The notes under the pieces: model-generated
Told to the model about the DNA's origin: nothing
What the model saw: the letters and a program-made list of their open reading frames with translations, nothing else
Database searches by the model: none
Shown here: piece by piece, positions 46,897 to 58,230 of the stretch
How the letters are laid out: each line of letters starts with the position of its first letter
Position numbering within the stretch: position 1 is the first letter of the stretch
Program-made: the position numbers and the translations under genes
NCBI RefSeq assembly: GCF_002844555.1
Contig: NZ_PJNI01000005.1
Location: 162,132-226,131 of the forward strand
Source: Brumimicrobium salinarum
Lineage (GTDB): Bacteria; Bacteroidota; Bacteroidia; Flavobacteriales_D; Crocinitomicaceae
Length of the DNA stretch: 64,000 nt
Direction of reading: 5' to 3'

Positions 46897-46930
46897 ATCT
46901 ATTGGGATCAATCTCAAAAGTTGGGGAGGG

Positions 46931-46950
46931 AGTGGTTTTAACCACTTTTA
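46931..46950 (+). terminator. weak hairpin terminator after pgk
   Basis: AGTGGT pairs with ACCACT around TTTA and is followed by TTTTA; it sits 34 bases after the pgk stop. Confidence 0.5.
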
Positions 46951-47024
46951 TGCATAATCCCCAATAATTAGTCTTGATCCGTATATTGTTTTTAACTTTA
47001 ATTTTAATACAAAAAAGAGGTAAA

Positions 47025-47058
47025 AAAAAGAGGTGAAAAATAAATTCCACCTCTTTTT
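47025..47058. terminator. bidirectional terminator between pgk and eno
   Basis: AAAAAGAGGTG pairs with CACCTCTTTTT over 11 bases. It gives a T-run in both directions and lies between the two converging genes. Confidence 0.85.
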
Positions 47059-47083
47059 ATAAAATCATACAACTAATTTTCTT

Positions 47084-49499
<2,416 letters not shown>

Positions 49500-49515
49500 T
49501 TCTCTATCGTTTTGA

Positions 49516-49523
49516 CAAAAGTA
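49516..49523 (-). promoter_or_regulatory. putative -7 element of carA-eno
   Basis: On the minus strand it reads TACTTTTG, 16 bases before the carA ATG, with a TTG 15 bases upstream, slightly closer than usual. Confidence 0.5.
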
Positions 49524-49614
49524 ATACTTTAGTTTTGACAAGTAAATGATTACAAGAAAAAGTTATTAACCTTTAAAAACTCAGGTCAACAAAAAGGCAA
49601 TTGTTATATGAAAA

Positions 49615-51750
49615 TCATTTATTTTTGTCGTTCTTGTATGCATTCAGCCCGTCTTCCAACCATTTTCTAAAATCCGCTGGATTACTGTGGTTTTGGTAAT
49701 CAGCTGGACCAATATCCAAATCTTCTCCTTCGCCGTTTTGTAAAATATAATAAGGCTGTGCTGTCACTTGATATTCTGAAACTTGTTTAAACGACCATTT
49801 ATCACCTGTTGTTTTCAGCTTTTTTTCTCTACCATTTGGAAAAGTCACCGTCACTTGCTCTTCTTTTGGCAAATCGATTCTTTCATCAACATAAAGAGAA
49901 ACAATAACAACATCATCTCGGAGCATTTCTAATATACCAGGTTCACCCCAAACACTCTGTTCCATTTTCCTACAATTCACACAATTATGACCTGTAAAAT
50001 CAACAAATAAAGGTTTATCTACTTTTTTAGCGTGAGCTAAAGCTTTATCATATTCATGAAACACCATTATATTTTGAGGTCCTAAGAAGGTACCTTCAAT
50101 ATAGTTTTCTTTTGTGTTTGCAGAAGAGCCTCCTCCACCAAAGCCTAATGGTGCTTCACTATAACTCATTGGTGGTGGAAAAGCACTAATGATTTTTAAA
50201 GGCGCCCCCCACATTCCAGGGATAAGATAAATAACGAAAATAAGAACTGTAGTACCGAACAGTGTTCTACCCACAGACAATTTTTCAATTGGACTATCGT
50301 GAGGAAGTCTAATTTTACCAAATAAGTAAAGGGCTAAGACTAAAAACACACCAATCCATATGGCAATAAAAACTTCTCTTTCTAGTAAGTGCCATTGAAG
50401 CGCTAAATCTGCATTAGATAAAAACTTGAATGCCAATGCTAATTCTAAGAAACCTAAAACTACTTTTACTGAGTTCAACCAACCTCCAGACTTAGGCAAT
50501 GTATTCATCCATCCAGGGAAGGCTGCAAATAAAGCAAACGGCAATGCCAACGCTAGGGAAAAGCCAAACATACCTATAAAAGGGGCTAATCCCCCCTCAG
50601 ATGCAGCTTGAACGAGTAGAATCCCAACAATTGGGCCTGTGCACGAAAAAGAAACCAAAGCAAGTGCTAAAGCCATAAAGAAAATCCCAACAAAACCTCC
50701 TTTGTCTGCTTTTGAATCAGCTTTATTCGCCCATGAACTTGGTAAACGAATTTCAAAAGCTCCCAAAAATGAAACAGCAAAAACAACCAAAATCAAAAAG
50801 AAAACGAAGTTAAAAATAGGGTCGGTTGACATCTTATTTAACGATTCAGCACCAAATATTGCAGTCACAAGTATGCCTAACAAAATATAAATTACGATGA
50901 TTGAAATCCCATACTTAATAGCATTATTGACTCCTTGTTTCTTTGTTTTACTTTGTTTTGTAAAAAAGCTTACTGTCATTGGTATCATAGGAAAAACACA
51001 TGGCGTAACAAGTGCTAGAAGCCCACTACCAAATGAAACTGCGAAGATCCACCATAAAGAACGATCTGTCGGATCATTTTTATTTTTCTTTTTCTCTTTC
51101 TGTTTCTTTTCGTCTGAAACAACTCCGGCATTCTCAGTTTCAACATTATTTCTTTTAACATCATCCGTTACCGATGCGTTATCGTCACCTTCATCAGAGA
51201 TAGACTCATTAAGTTCACTGCCTTCCAGATCATCAATGGCTTCATCAAGATCAGCGTTATCATCAAGAGCGCTTGAAGTTAGATCTTCACATCCTTTAAC
51301 ATCGACTGTGAAGGTTTCTTCAAAAGGAAAAAGACATTTTACTGAATCACATGGTTGAAAACCAAAATCAAGCTTGAGTTGGAAATCATCTTTTGATTTG
51401 ACTTTAATTTTTTGTTTTAATTCAAAACGGCCTGTGTGGTATCGTAAATTTTCTTCCGAAACCTCATCAAACTCTTCTGTTGGTGTTGGCTCAATTACCT
51501 CACCTGACAAAATGTAATTATCTGATTTGTGAACCTTAAACGTTGTTGGAATTCCAAAATTATCTTCTGGCAGTGTCAAAGCGTTGATATGCCAATGCTC
51601 GTCAACTTTCATTTTTCCAACAATTGTTGCGTCACAACCATCTTGGATTACCTTAAACTCCCAATCTACTTTATCTTCGGGCATTTCCATTTGGGAAAAG
51701 CTTAAAAAGCTCAACAATAATCCTAAAATTAAACCAATCGATCTTATCAT
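49615..51750 (-). CDS. dsbD: thiol:disulfide interchange protein DsbD
   Basis: The 711-residue protein has the three DsbD parts. There is a signal peptide and an N-terminal periplasmic domain with its cysteine pair (PCDSVKCLFPFEETF). An acidic low-complexity linker (about residues 170-235) leads to a CcdA-type membrane region of about eight helices (LLALVTPCVFPMIPMTVSFF, FSCTGPIVGILLVQAASEGG). A C-terminal thioredoxin domain carries CVNC at about 590-593. It moves electrons from cytoplasmic thioredoxin to periplasmic disulfide partners. The long acidic-then-basic linker (DDNADLDEA ... KEKKKNKND) is unusual. It has a strong promoter. Confidence 0.93.
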   Translation of the reverse strand: MIRSIGLILGLLLSFLSFSQMEMPEDKVDWEFKVIQDGCDATIVGKMKVDEHWHINALTLPEDNFGIPTTFKVHKSDNYILSGEVIEPTPTEEFDEVSEENLRYHTGRFELKQKIKVKSKDDFQLKLDFGFQPCDSVKCLFPFEETFTVDVKGCEDLTSSALDDNADLDEAIDDLEGSELNESISDEGDDNASVTDDVKRNNVETENAGVVSDEKKQKEKKKNKNDPTDRSLWWIFAVSFGSGLLALVTPCVFPMIPMTVSFFTKQSKTKKQGVNNAIKYGISIIVIYILLGILVTAIFGAESLNKMSTDPIFNFVFFLILVVFAVSFLGAFEIRLPSSWANKADSKADKGGFVGIFFMALALALVSFSCTGPIVGILLVQAASEGGLAPFIGMFGFSLALALPFALFAAFPGWMNTLPKSGGWLNSVKVVLGFLELALAFKFLSNADLALQWHLLEREVFIAIWIGVFLVLALYLFGKIRLPHDSPIEKLSVGRTLFGTTVLIFVIYLIPGMWGAPLKIISAFPPPMSYSEAPLGFGGGGSSANTKENYIEGTFLGPQNIMVFHEYDKALAHAKKVDKPLFVDFTGHNCVNCRKMEQSVWGEPGILEMLRDDVVIVSLYVDERIDLPKEEQVTVTFPNGREKKLKTTGDKWSFKQVSEYQVTAQPYYILQNGEGEDLDIGPADYQNHSNPADFRKWLEDGLNAYKNDKNK

Positions 51751-51788
51751 TTTTGTCTTATTTTGGTAAGTTATGAAGTATTCATACC

Positions 51789-51818
51789 CAAAGTTAGAAG
51801 CGGGTATAATTGATCAAA
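51789..51818 (-). promoter_or_regulatory. promoter of dsbD
   Basis: On the minus strand TTTG (51818-51815) is followed after 18 bases by TAACTTTG (51796-51789), a close match to the Bacteroidota consensus at normal spacing. Confidence 0.8.
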
Positions 51819-51855
51819 ACTCAACGCGTAAAAAAATTTAACGTTTTAAATCAAT

Positions 51856-51880
51856 AAAAAAGCACAGAAAAATCTGTGCT
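51856..51880 (-). terminator. rho-independent terminator of the small gene at 51950
   Basis: On the minus strand AGCACAGA pairs with TCTGTGCT around TTTT and is followed by a T-run. It lies 70 bases after the stop of the 96-residue gene and just upstream of the dsbD promoter. Confidence 0.85.
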
Positions 51881-51949
51881 CACAAAAATAGGGAAAGTCT
51901 TTTGAAAAATCTGTTGATATGTTAAATCATTCTTGTATTCCTAAAACCT

Positions 51950-52240
51950 TTATAAAATTTTAACCTTGTGGATACTTGAGATAGGTAGCCAAACTCCACC
52001 TTTCAAACAAATATATTTTAACCCAGTTGACCAAATAGTGGTTTCTACTTGTTTTAACCCCTCATCATCTTCAAAAATTATAGCTACTTTACCATGATGC
52101 AAATTACCAAGTTTTGTAGCCTCTAATAAGCTTGGCATTAAATCTTCTTGTTGATGAATTTTTTTCTTTTGATTGAACTTCAAACTAGAAACCAGTTCTT
52201 TTTCAATCAGTTTTGGTTTACCTATAATCGTCTCTTGCAT
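51950..52240 (-). CDS. small conserved-looking protein of unknown function
   Basis: From the ATG at 52240 the product has 96 residues and no signal peptide or membrane segment. Its C-terminal half (VETTIWSTGLKYICLKGGVW then LPISSIHKVKI) resembles a family of small cytoplasmic proteins I recall from Flavobacteriia, which lacks a known function; this similarity is from memory and not checked. A longer frame from 52264 would start with TTG and is not preferred. It has its own terminator and lies alone between dsbD and a plus-strand gene. Confidence 0.7.
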   Translation of the reverse strand: MQETIIGKPKLIEKELVSSLKFNQKKKIHQQEDLMPSLLEATKLGNLHHGKVAIIFEDDEGLKQVETTIWSTGLKYICLKGGVWLPISSIHKVKIL

Positions 52241-52264
52241 AGTAATATGTTTAATTGAATCCAA

Positions 52265-52642
52265 AAATTACAGATTAAAATGTTAATATCCTAAATATTC
52301 AATAAAAATATCACACAAGAGCCATGGAGAAATAGTTGAATAAGTAATAAAAACTACAGGGTCTCCCCCTTTAAATCGCAGAATGTAAAAGCCAATTTAC
52401 ACACCATCCAAGTTCACTATTTTGAATTGATCATCAAAGTCTCTTACTAGATTAAACGAAATTGCTTATTGCGATTTAAATGGATAACCCTAAAAAATTA
52501 TTTGTTCTTACGTTACTTTTCCACCATAAATAGTGTTACAAACATCAATATTATTTTCTTCACAAGATCCTTCGGAAAACAACAAAATCAAAATGGAATC
52601 TACATAAAATAAGCAATTGAATGATTTTTGAAACTATTTATT
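52265..52642. other. intergenic stretch without a recognised gene
   Basis: No tRNA, repeat or credible frame was seen. A 30-codon minus-strand stretch around 52509-52608 looks like a lipoprotein signal but has no start codon and is discounted. Confidence 0.5.
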
Positions 52643-52650
52643 TAAATTTG
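52643..52650 (+). promoter_or_regulatory. putative -7 element of trhO
   Basis: TAAATTTG, 31 bases before the ATG at 52682; -33 not clear. Confidence 0.55.
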
Positions 52651-52681
52651 TCCTTCTTTAATCATATAAAATATACATAGC

Positions 52682-53773
52682 ATGCAACTGTGGAATAAAT
52701 TGAGTAAAGAGGAGTTAGTGGAAAAGCTAAAAGAACGTGGGACGAAATTCGTTACCGTTTCTTTTTATCAATATGCCGATATCCCTAACCCTCAAGTTTT
52801 CAGAGACCACCTTTTTCAAATGTGGGATAAACTCGGAATTGTTGGTAGAACATATATCGCTACAGAAGGAATTAACGCCCAAATTGGTGTTCCAGCGGAT
52901 CAATTCGAACAGTTTAGAAAAGAATTATATGAAATCTCTTTTCTAAACAACATTCGACTCAACATTGCTGTTGACGAAACAGAAGCTGAGTTTCCTTTTC
53001 TCAAGTTAAAAATAAAAGTTAGAAAGAAGATTTTAGCCGATGGACTAAACGACAGCACTTTTGATGTTAGAAATAAAGGAAAACACCTTAAAGCGGATGA
53101 ATTTAATGCTTTAGTTAATGATTCTAACACCATCTTGATTGATATGCGCAATCATTACGAAACTGAAGTTGGGCATTTTAAAGGAGCAATCACTCCAGAT
53201 GTTGACACATTTCGTGAGTCTCTGCCTATAATTGAAGATGAAATCCTAGCAGGAAACGAGGATAAAAACATCGTTATGTATTGTACAGGAGGAATTCGTT
53301 GTGAGAAAGCATCTGCTTGGTATAAACACCGTGGATTTAAGAATGTACATCAATTGGAAGGCGGGATTATAAAATACGCCAATGATTGTGCTGACTTAGG
53401 TATTGAAAATAAATTTATTGGTAAAAACTTTGTTTTTGATGAAAGAAGAGGTGAACGAATCACCGAAGACATTATATCGGTCTGCCATCAATGTGGATCT
53501 CCTGCCGACACACATACCAATTGTTTAAATGACGCTTGTCATTTGTTATTTATTCAATGTGAAAGCTGCAAGGAAAAAATGCAGGGTTGTTGTTCATCGG
53601 AATGTCAAGAAATATACAATCTACCCGAAGAGAAACAACGTGCTTTGAGAAAGGGAAAAGAAAATAGCAATAAGATTTTCAAAAAAGGTCGATCCGACAA
53701 ATTGAAATTTAAAGGAAACAACCAAAAACCTTTACGAGTAGCGCAACCAATTGCAGTAAAATCAAAAGACTAA
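52682..53773 (+). CDS. trhO: tRNA uridine 5-hydroxylase TrhO (rhodanese-like)
   Basis: The 363-residue protein has the three-part TrhO layout. An acylphosphatase-like N-terminal domain (GRTYIATEGINAQI) is followed by a rhodanese domain with the active-site loop CTGGIRC (201-207) and LIDMRNHYETEVGHFKGA. A cysteine-rich C-terminal domain of four or more zinc-type pairs (CHQCGSPAD, CNCLNDAC-like, CESCKEKMQGCCSSEC) ends the core. TrhO makes 5-hydroxyuridine in the wobble position of tRNA using prephenate and oxygen chemistry. The C-terminal tail is lysine rich. A terminator follows. Confidence 0.94.
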   Translation: MQLWNKLSKEELVEKLKERGTKFVTVSFYQYADIPNPQVFRDHLFQMWDKLGIVGRTYIATEGINAQIGVPADQFEQFRKELYEISFLNNIRLNIAVDETEAEFPFLKLKIKVRKKILADGLNDSTFDVRNKGKHLKADEFNALVNDSNTILIDMRNHYETEVGHFKGAITPDVDTFRESLPIIEDEILAGNEDKNIVMYCTGGIRCEKASAWYKHRGFKNVHQLEGGIIKYANDCADLGIENKFIGKNFVFDERRGERITEDIISVCHQCGSPADTHTNCLNDACHLLFIQCESCKEKMQGCCSSECQEIYNLPEEKQRALRKGKENSNKIFKKGRSDKLKFKGNNQKPLRVAQPIAVKSKD

Positions 53774-53844
53774 AACGCGCGTTAAACTAGGAGAAATTGT
53801 TTCAAGAAATAATGCTAAACTTGAGTATTAGCATTAAAAACAAC

Positions 53845-53885
53845 AAATAGAATCTACTAGAAGTAAGTAGGTTCTATTTTTCTTT
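53845..53885. terminator. bidirectional terminator between trhO and the E1 dehydrogenase gene
   Basis: AAATAGAATCTACT and AGTAGGTTCTATTT form a 14-base stem with one wobble pair and a seven-base loop, followed by TTCTTTT on the plus strand and a T-rich tract on the minus strand. It lies between two converging genes. Confidence 0.88.
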
Positions 53886-55975
53886 TAATAAGAAATTAAT
53901 ATACTTAACTCTTCTTCCACTTTCTCCGCATTCGGTAATAAAGCAAACTCCAAATCACTGTGCAAAGGAATCGCTGGTGTATCCACTGCTCCAACAATTG
54001 CAACTGGTGCGTCCAAGTATTCGAAACATTCACGCTGAATTCTTCCTGCTAATCCTAAAGTAAAACTCGCTTCGATAGATTCTTCTGTTACCAACATCAC
54101 TTTACTGTGTCTTTTAGCTGCTGAATAAATTGCATCTGTATCGATTGGACTCAGTGTTCTTAAATCGATAATTTCAACAGCACCCGGATAGTTTTTAGCA
54201 GCAGTCTTTGCCCAATAAACACCCATTCCGTAGGTAATTATTGCAACACTTTCTCCACTGTCAATTTTTTCTTGATCTGCAGTTTGAACAGTTCTTGCTT
54301 TTCCAATTGGAATAACGTAATCTTCATCAGGTTCAACAGACATAGCGCCTTCCGTTCCTTTTATTTTCGACCAATACAAACCTTTGTGTTCTAAGATAAG
54401 AACCGGGTTTGGATCATAATAAGCTGCTTTCATTAATCCTTTCAAATCTGCACCTGTAGAAGGATACACGACTTTAATTCCACGAATGTTAGTCACTACC
54501 GATTCCACACTTGAAGAATGGTAAGGTCCTCCAGAACCATACGCACCAATTGGAACACGAATCACCGAGCTTACCGGCCATTTTCCATTCGAAAGGTAAT
54601 TACTACGGCTTAATTCTGTGAATAATTGGTTGAGTCCAGGCCAAATGTAATCGGCAAACTGAACTTCAACGATGGGTTTTAGTCCTACAGCTGACATTCC
54701 TACCGTACTTCCGATAATGAATGCCTCCATAATTGGTGTGTTAAAAACCCGACTGTCTCCGAACTTTTTACCTAAAGTTGCTGCTTCTCTAAAAACACCA
54801 CCTAGTCTTGCTCCAACATCTTGACCGTACAATAAAGCTTCTGGATGTTTTTCCATGATCTCACGTACCGCAAATAAAGCACAATCTACCATGACCGTTT
54901 TTTGCTTCCCTTTGGGTTCACGTTCACCTTTTTCTTCGGTGATTGGAGTCGGTGCAAAATAGTGGTCTGTGATACTCGCTGGATCTGGATCTTCAGCATT
55001 TTTTGCTTCTTCGTAGACCTGGTCTACTAATTTCTTTGCTTTCGCTTCGTAATTGACTAAATCAGCTTCATCAATTCCAATAGCTCTTGCTAATTCTTTA
55101 ATTTTCGGATAAGGATCTCTTGTCGCGTGTTCGTCTAAATCATCACGGTAAAACTCCATACGTACACCCGAAGTGTGGTGACCTAATAATGGAACTTTCG
55201 CATGAATTAAGAATGGACGGCGTTCTGTTCTGATGAGTTTCAATACTTTTTTAATCATATTGTACGACTCTTCAAAGTCAGACCCATCAATAGAATAAAC
55301 CTCAATACCTTTAAATCCACGTGCGTAATGCGCCATATCTTGGGCACGAATTTCTTCGGCACTTGCTGAAATATCCCATTCGTTATCTTGTACTAAATAT
55401 AATATGGGTAACTGTTTTAATGCCGCCATTTGAAGCGCTTCAGAAAACTCTCCTTCTGTACATGCAGCGTCACCGATTGAACAAACAGCCACTGGATTTT
55501 CTCCATTATAATCTTCGGATAATCCTTCAATTTCTTTGTATTGAATTCCCATAGCAACTCCTGTCATTGGAATGGCTTGCATTCCTGTTGCAGAAGATTG
55601 GTGTGGGATTTTCGGCATATCTGGACGATTCAAAGAAGGATGAGAATAATAGGTTCTTCCTCCAGAAAAAGGATCGTCTTTCTTTGCGAAGAGGTCCAGC
55701 ATTAGTTCATAAGGTGTAATTCCTAATCCTAATAAAATGCTGTCATCTCTATAATACGGTGCTACAAAATCTTGAGGATTCAATTGCATTCCTAAAGCCA
55801 ACTGTATGGCTTCATGTCCACGCGATGTCGCATGCACATATTTACTTGTAATTTCTTTATGGGCCTCATACTTTTCGGATAGGGTTTTTGCAGTACACAT
55901 CAACTCAAATCCTTTACGCACTATCGATTGATCAATTTTCACTGTCTTCTTTTTGGCTGTATCTGTATTCGGCAT
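53885..55975 (-). CDS. fused 2-oxoacid dehydrogenase E1 alpha/beta subunits
   Basis: From the ATG at 55975 the protein has 696 residues and joins E1 alpha (about 1-340) and E1 beta (about 365-696) in one chain. The alpha half has the TPP motif GDAACTEGEF (168-177), with the closing asparagine in LVQDNEWD. The beta half has YGQDVGARLGGVF and AYGSGGPYHSSSVES. The enzyme decarboxylates a branched-chain 2-oxoacid or pyruvate with TPP; substrate specificity cannot be read here. The longer frame from 56029 adds 18 residues with no family match. Partner E2/E3 genes are not in this window. It is monocistronic and ends in a shared terminator. Confidence 0.9.
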   Translation of the reverse strand: MPNTDTAKKKTVKIDQSIVRKGFELMCTAKTLSEKYEAHKEITSKYVHATSRGHEAIQLALGMQLNPQDFVAPYYRDDSILLGLGITPYELMLDLFAKKDDPFSGGRTYYSHPSLNRPDMPKIPHQSSATGMQAIPMTGVAMGIQYKEIEGLSEDYNGENPVAVCSIGDAACTEGEFSEALQMAALKQLPILYLVQDNEWDISASAEEIRAQDMAHYARGFKGIEVYSIDGSDFEESYNMIKKVLKLIRTERRPFLIHAKVPLLGHHTSGVRMEFYRDDLDEHATRDPYPKIKELARAIGIDEADLVNYEAKAKKLVDQVYEEAKNAEDPDPASITDHYFAPTPITEEKGEREPKGKQKTVMVDCALFAVREIMEKHPEALLYGQDVGARLGGVFREAATLGKKFGDSRVFNTPIMEAFIIGSTVGMSAVGLKPIVEVQFADYIWPGLNQLFTELSRSNYLSNGKWPVSSVIRVPIGAYGSGGPYHSSSVESVVTNIRGIKVVYPSTGADLKGLMKAAYYDPNPVLILEHKGLYWSKIKGTEGAMSVEPDEDYVIPIGKARTVQTADQEKIDSGESVAIITYGMGVYWAKTAAKNYPGAVEIIDLRTLSPIDTDAIYSAAKRHSKVMLVTEESIEASFTLGLAGRIQRECFEYLDAPVAIVGAVDTPAIPLHSDLEFALLPNAEKVEEELSILISY

Positions 55976-56078
55976 AATTTCAAAATTTTGGATGGCTAAG
56001 ATAGTGAAAATATTTTGGAATAAGGGCATTAATTTGTGGGTATTGGGGCGTTATGTAGGGACGATTTGCATATCGTCC

Positions 56079-56921
56079 CTACTTATAAGCCCTCAACAAG
56101 TGCCCGAAAAACATATCCTTCCCTGTAAATGTCTTCTTCCACAATTCGGAAACCTCCGCTTTCGGAAAATGTTTTTTAGCGAAATAATTGATTTCTTTGA
56201 GTTTTACTTTTGGAGAATAGGTGTTGAGAATTAATAATCCTCCAGGGTGTAAAAGTTGTGAAGCGACTTCAATAAGTTCTTCGAGTTTATGCTCGATTTT
56301 CCATTTTTCTTTTTTAGCACCGATTCCCCATGCGGGTGGATCCATGACAATTAAATGGTATAAATTTCCTCTTTTGAGTTCACGTTGAGCAAATTTCATG
56401 GCGTCTTCATGCATCCAACGAATGTCTTCTAATCCTGAGGATTCCATGTTAGTTTTCGCCCAAGAAATGAGTTGTTTTACAGAATCTACATGCGTGACTT
56501 CAGCACCGCGTGACTTCGCAACTACTGAAGCTGCTCCAGTATAGGCGAAAAGATTGAGCATTTTCATTCCTGGTGAAAGGTGATCTAAAATCAGGTTCCA
56601 ATTCGTGGCTTGTTCTGGAAAAAGTCCCACATGTTTGAACTTTGTGGTTTCGAGATTAAAAGTCAAATGCTTGAATTTCACCGCCCATTCTCCTTCGGGT
56701 AATGCTTGACGGATAACCCACTTTCCAGCCGTATTTCCTTTAGGAACAAATTCCAAATGAGCGATTTCATTCCATTCTTCTTCTGGCATTCCAGGTTTGA
56801 AATACGCTTGTCTTTCCGGACGAATGGTCACGATATTTCCCCAACGCTCCAGTTTTTTTTCATTTCCTGCGTCGATGAGTTCGTAATCTTCCCAATTTTC
56901 ACTGTAGGTTTTTTCTGCCAT
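56079..56921 (-). CDS. class I SAM-dependent methyltransferase (RlmI/RlmK-like core)
   Basis: A 280-residue protein with the SAM-binding motif LNLFAYTGAASVVAKSRGAEV and the catalytic-type MDPPAWG motif (N/D-P-P-Y/W), and the N-terminal segment YELIDAGNEKKLERWGNIV. It resembles the catalytic part of RlmI-type 23S rRNA cytosine methyltransferases but lacks the PUA domain, so the RNA target is not certain. Its ATG overlaps the stop of the DUF3109 gene by one base. Confidence 0.88.
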   Translation of the reverse strand: MAEKTYSENWEDYELIDAGNEKKLERWGNIVTIRPERQAYFKPGMPEEEWNEIAHLEFVPKGNTAGKWVIRQALPEGEWAVKFKHLTFNLETTKFKHVGLFPEQATNWNLILDHLSPGMKMLNLFAYTGAASVVAKSRGAEVTHVDSVKQLISWAKTNMESSGLEDIRWMHEDAMKFAQRELKRGNLYHLIVMDPPAWGIGAKKEKWKIEHKLEELIEVASQLLHPGGLLILNTYSPKVKLKEINYFAKKHFPKAEVSELWKKTFTGKDMFFGHLLRAYK

Positions 56922-57511
56922 TACTTGTCGCTGTCGTTTTGATTTTCAAGTTCCTTATGCACTTGCTGCAATGACGCGAAAAACTCTTCGCCATAAGCAC
57001 GTGTTAACGGCTCATTTAAGAATTGATAAACAGGAACGTTTAAAGATTCACCTAAAACACAACCCGGCTTGCAAATATCTATTTCCTGATAGTTGAGGGC
57101 CGTAAAACTATCGTATTCTTTCGCACGAATAGGGTAGAGCTCACATGAAATTGGTTTTTTCCAATCTATTTCTCCATCGCGGTATGCTTGTTCGATGGTA
57201 CATTTTGTTGTTCCATCAGGATCAAATGCGACAAATGCACAAGCACCACCTTCCACAAGACTGGTTACAGGTTCTCCAAAGTCATCGAGATAAGAAACAC
57301 CATCTTTTTCGACTTTAGCAATTCCCTCTTCCGTCATGTAAGGCTTAATTTTCGGCAAGAGTTTTTCAATGATTTTTATTTCATCGTTCTTCAATGGAGC
57401 ACCGGCATCACCTTCTACACAGCAAGCACCTTTGCATTTCGATAGGTCACACACAAACTTGCGTGAAAACAACTCATCGGTTACTATTTTATCGTCAATT
57501 TCTATTAACAT
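56921..57511 (-). CDS. DUF3109 family cysteine-rich protein
   Basis: A 196-residue protein typical of DUF3109, common in Bacteroidota. It has an N-terminal FVCDLSKCKGACCVEGDAGAP cysteine cluster, a mid CAFVAFDPDGTTKCTIEQAY cluster, and C-terminal KPISCELYPIRA and ICKPGC cysteines. The cysteine pattern resembles YkgJ-like metal-binding proteins (zinc or Fe-S), which sometimes accompany methyltransferases. It is coupled to the SAM methyltransferase by a one-base overlap, hinting at a joint function. A promoter four bases before its ATG predicts a leaderless mRNA. Confidence 0.88.
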   Translation of the reverse strand: MLIEIDDKIVTDELFSRKFVCDLSKCKGACCVEGDAGAPLKNDEIKIIEKLLPKIKPYMTEEGIAKVEKDGVSYLDDFGEPVTSLVEGGACAFVAFDPDGTTKCTIEQAYRDGEIDWKKPISCELYPIRAKEYDSFTALNYQEIDICKPGCVLGESLNVPVYQFLNEPLTRAYGEEFFASLQQVHKELENQNDSDK

Positions 57512-57515
57512 GCGG

Positions 57516-57523
57516 CAAATTTA
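57516..57523 (-). promoter_or_regulatory. putative -7 element four bases before the DUF3109 ATG
   Basis: On the minus strand it reads TAAATTTG, followed by CCGC and then ATG at 57511, the same four-base spacing seen at 31756 and 40557. Confidence 0.55.
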
Positions 57524-57612
57524 CCGAAAGGAAATGATGTTGCATAACATATAGAGTGAATTGTTTGGGGAGATGTGGTTTTTGGATGAGAATTTTTGGA
57601 TTTGTATTTCAT

Positions 57613-58230
57613 TTAGTAAAATATAGATAAATCAGTGTTTTGACCTGGAACCAATATTACTGTGTCGACACCAGTTGTTACACCTGAAGGTCTTGTAACT
57701 TTCCATTCAAAATATCTTGTTCCAGCGGGCACTTCAGCGTATCCACCTGCAACATTAGAGAAACAACCCTCCAAATCAATCGACCAACCAGTCCATTCTG
57801 TATAGGTATATCGATCTCGAATAACAAAGACATCATTTGCACCTTCGCAATTTACGTTTTGAATGTTCTGTTGCATATATGCACACTCCGCAAATTCAAA
57901 CTCTGCTTTGAAGTTTTCGCCATCCTCCTCACTAAAATACAATTGTATATTCTTGTTATAACAGGAGTTTTCAGGTTCAACTACGCGAACACCATGCCCT
58001 TTATTTTTGGATAATCGCTCAGTAACAACCGCTTCGCCGTTCGCATCCAGTGCACCCGTGGCAACTGTTTTGGATTTTGTGCCACCGTTTATATTCGTAT
58101 AAGTTACCACATAATAGGTTAGACCTGGATAAGGTTCACCTGTAGCTGCATTTGTTGCTGTGATATGGATGGTTTGCTTTTTTTTACAGGAAACAAACAG
58201 AAGCAACGATATGATGAGTAAATATTTCAT
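57613..58230 (-). CDS. tandem lipoprotein paralogue 1 (last in operon)
   Basis: A 205-residue lipoprotein. The signal ends in a lipobox with Cys15 followed by KKKQ, and no acidic Bacteroidota surface-export signal follows, so it probably faces the periplasm. Residues 16-about 112 form a beta-sandwich-like domain (TIHITATNAATGEPYPGLTY, GALDANGEAVVTERL, NSCYNKNIQLYFSEEDG) almost identical in the two upstream paralogues. The C-terminal half (about 113-205, with NVNCEGANDVFVIRDRY, GTRYFEWKVTRP and a VLVPG turn) differs strongly between copies. Start and upstream stop abut as TAAATG. The function is unknown; immunity to the upstream hydrolase is a hypothesis. Confidence 0.85.
   Translation of the reverse strand: MKYLLIISLLLFVSCKKKQTIHITATNAATGEPYPGLTYYVVTYTNINGGTKSKTVATGALDANGEAVVTERLSKNKGHGVRVVEPENSCYNKNIQLYFSEEDGENFKAEFEFAECAYMQQNIQNVNCEGANDVFVIRDRYTYTEWTGWSIDLEGCFSNVAGGYAEVPAGTRYFEWKVTRPSGVTTGVDTVILVPGQNTDLSIFY

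Noticed and set aside
52509..52608. A minus-strand stretch reading like a short lipoprotein signal (ILILLLFSEGSC)
   Set aside because: There is no start codon in frame, it is only about 30 codons and there is a stop shortly upstream.
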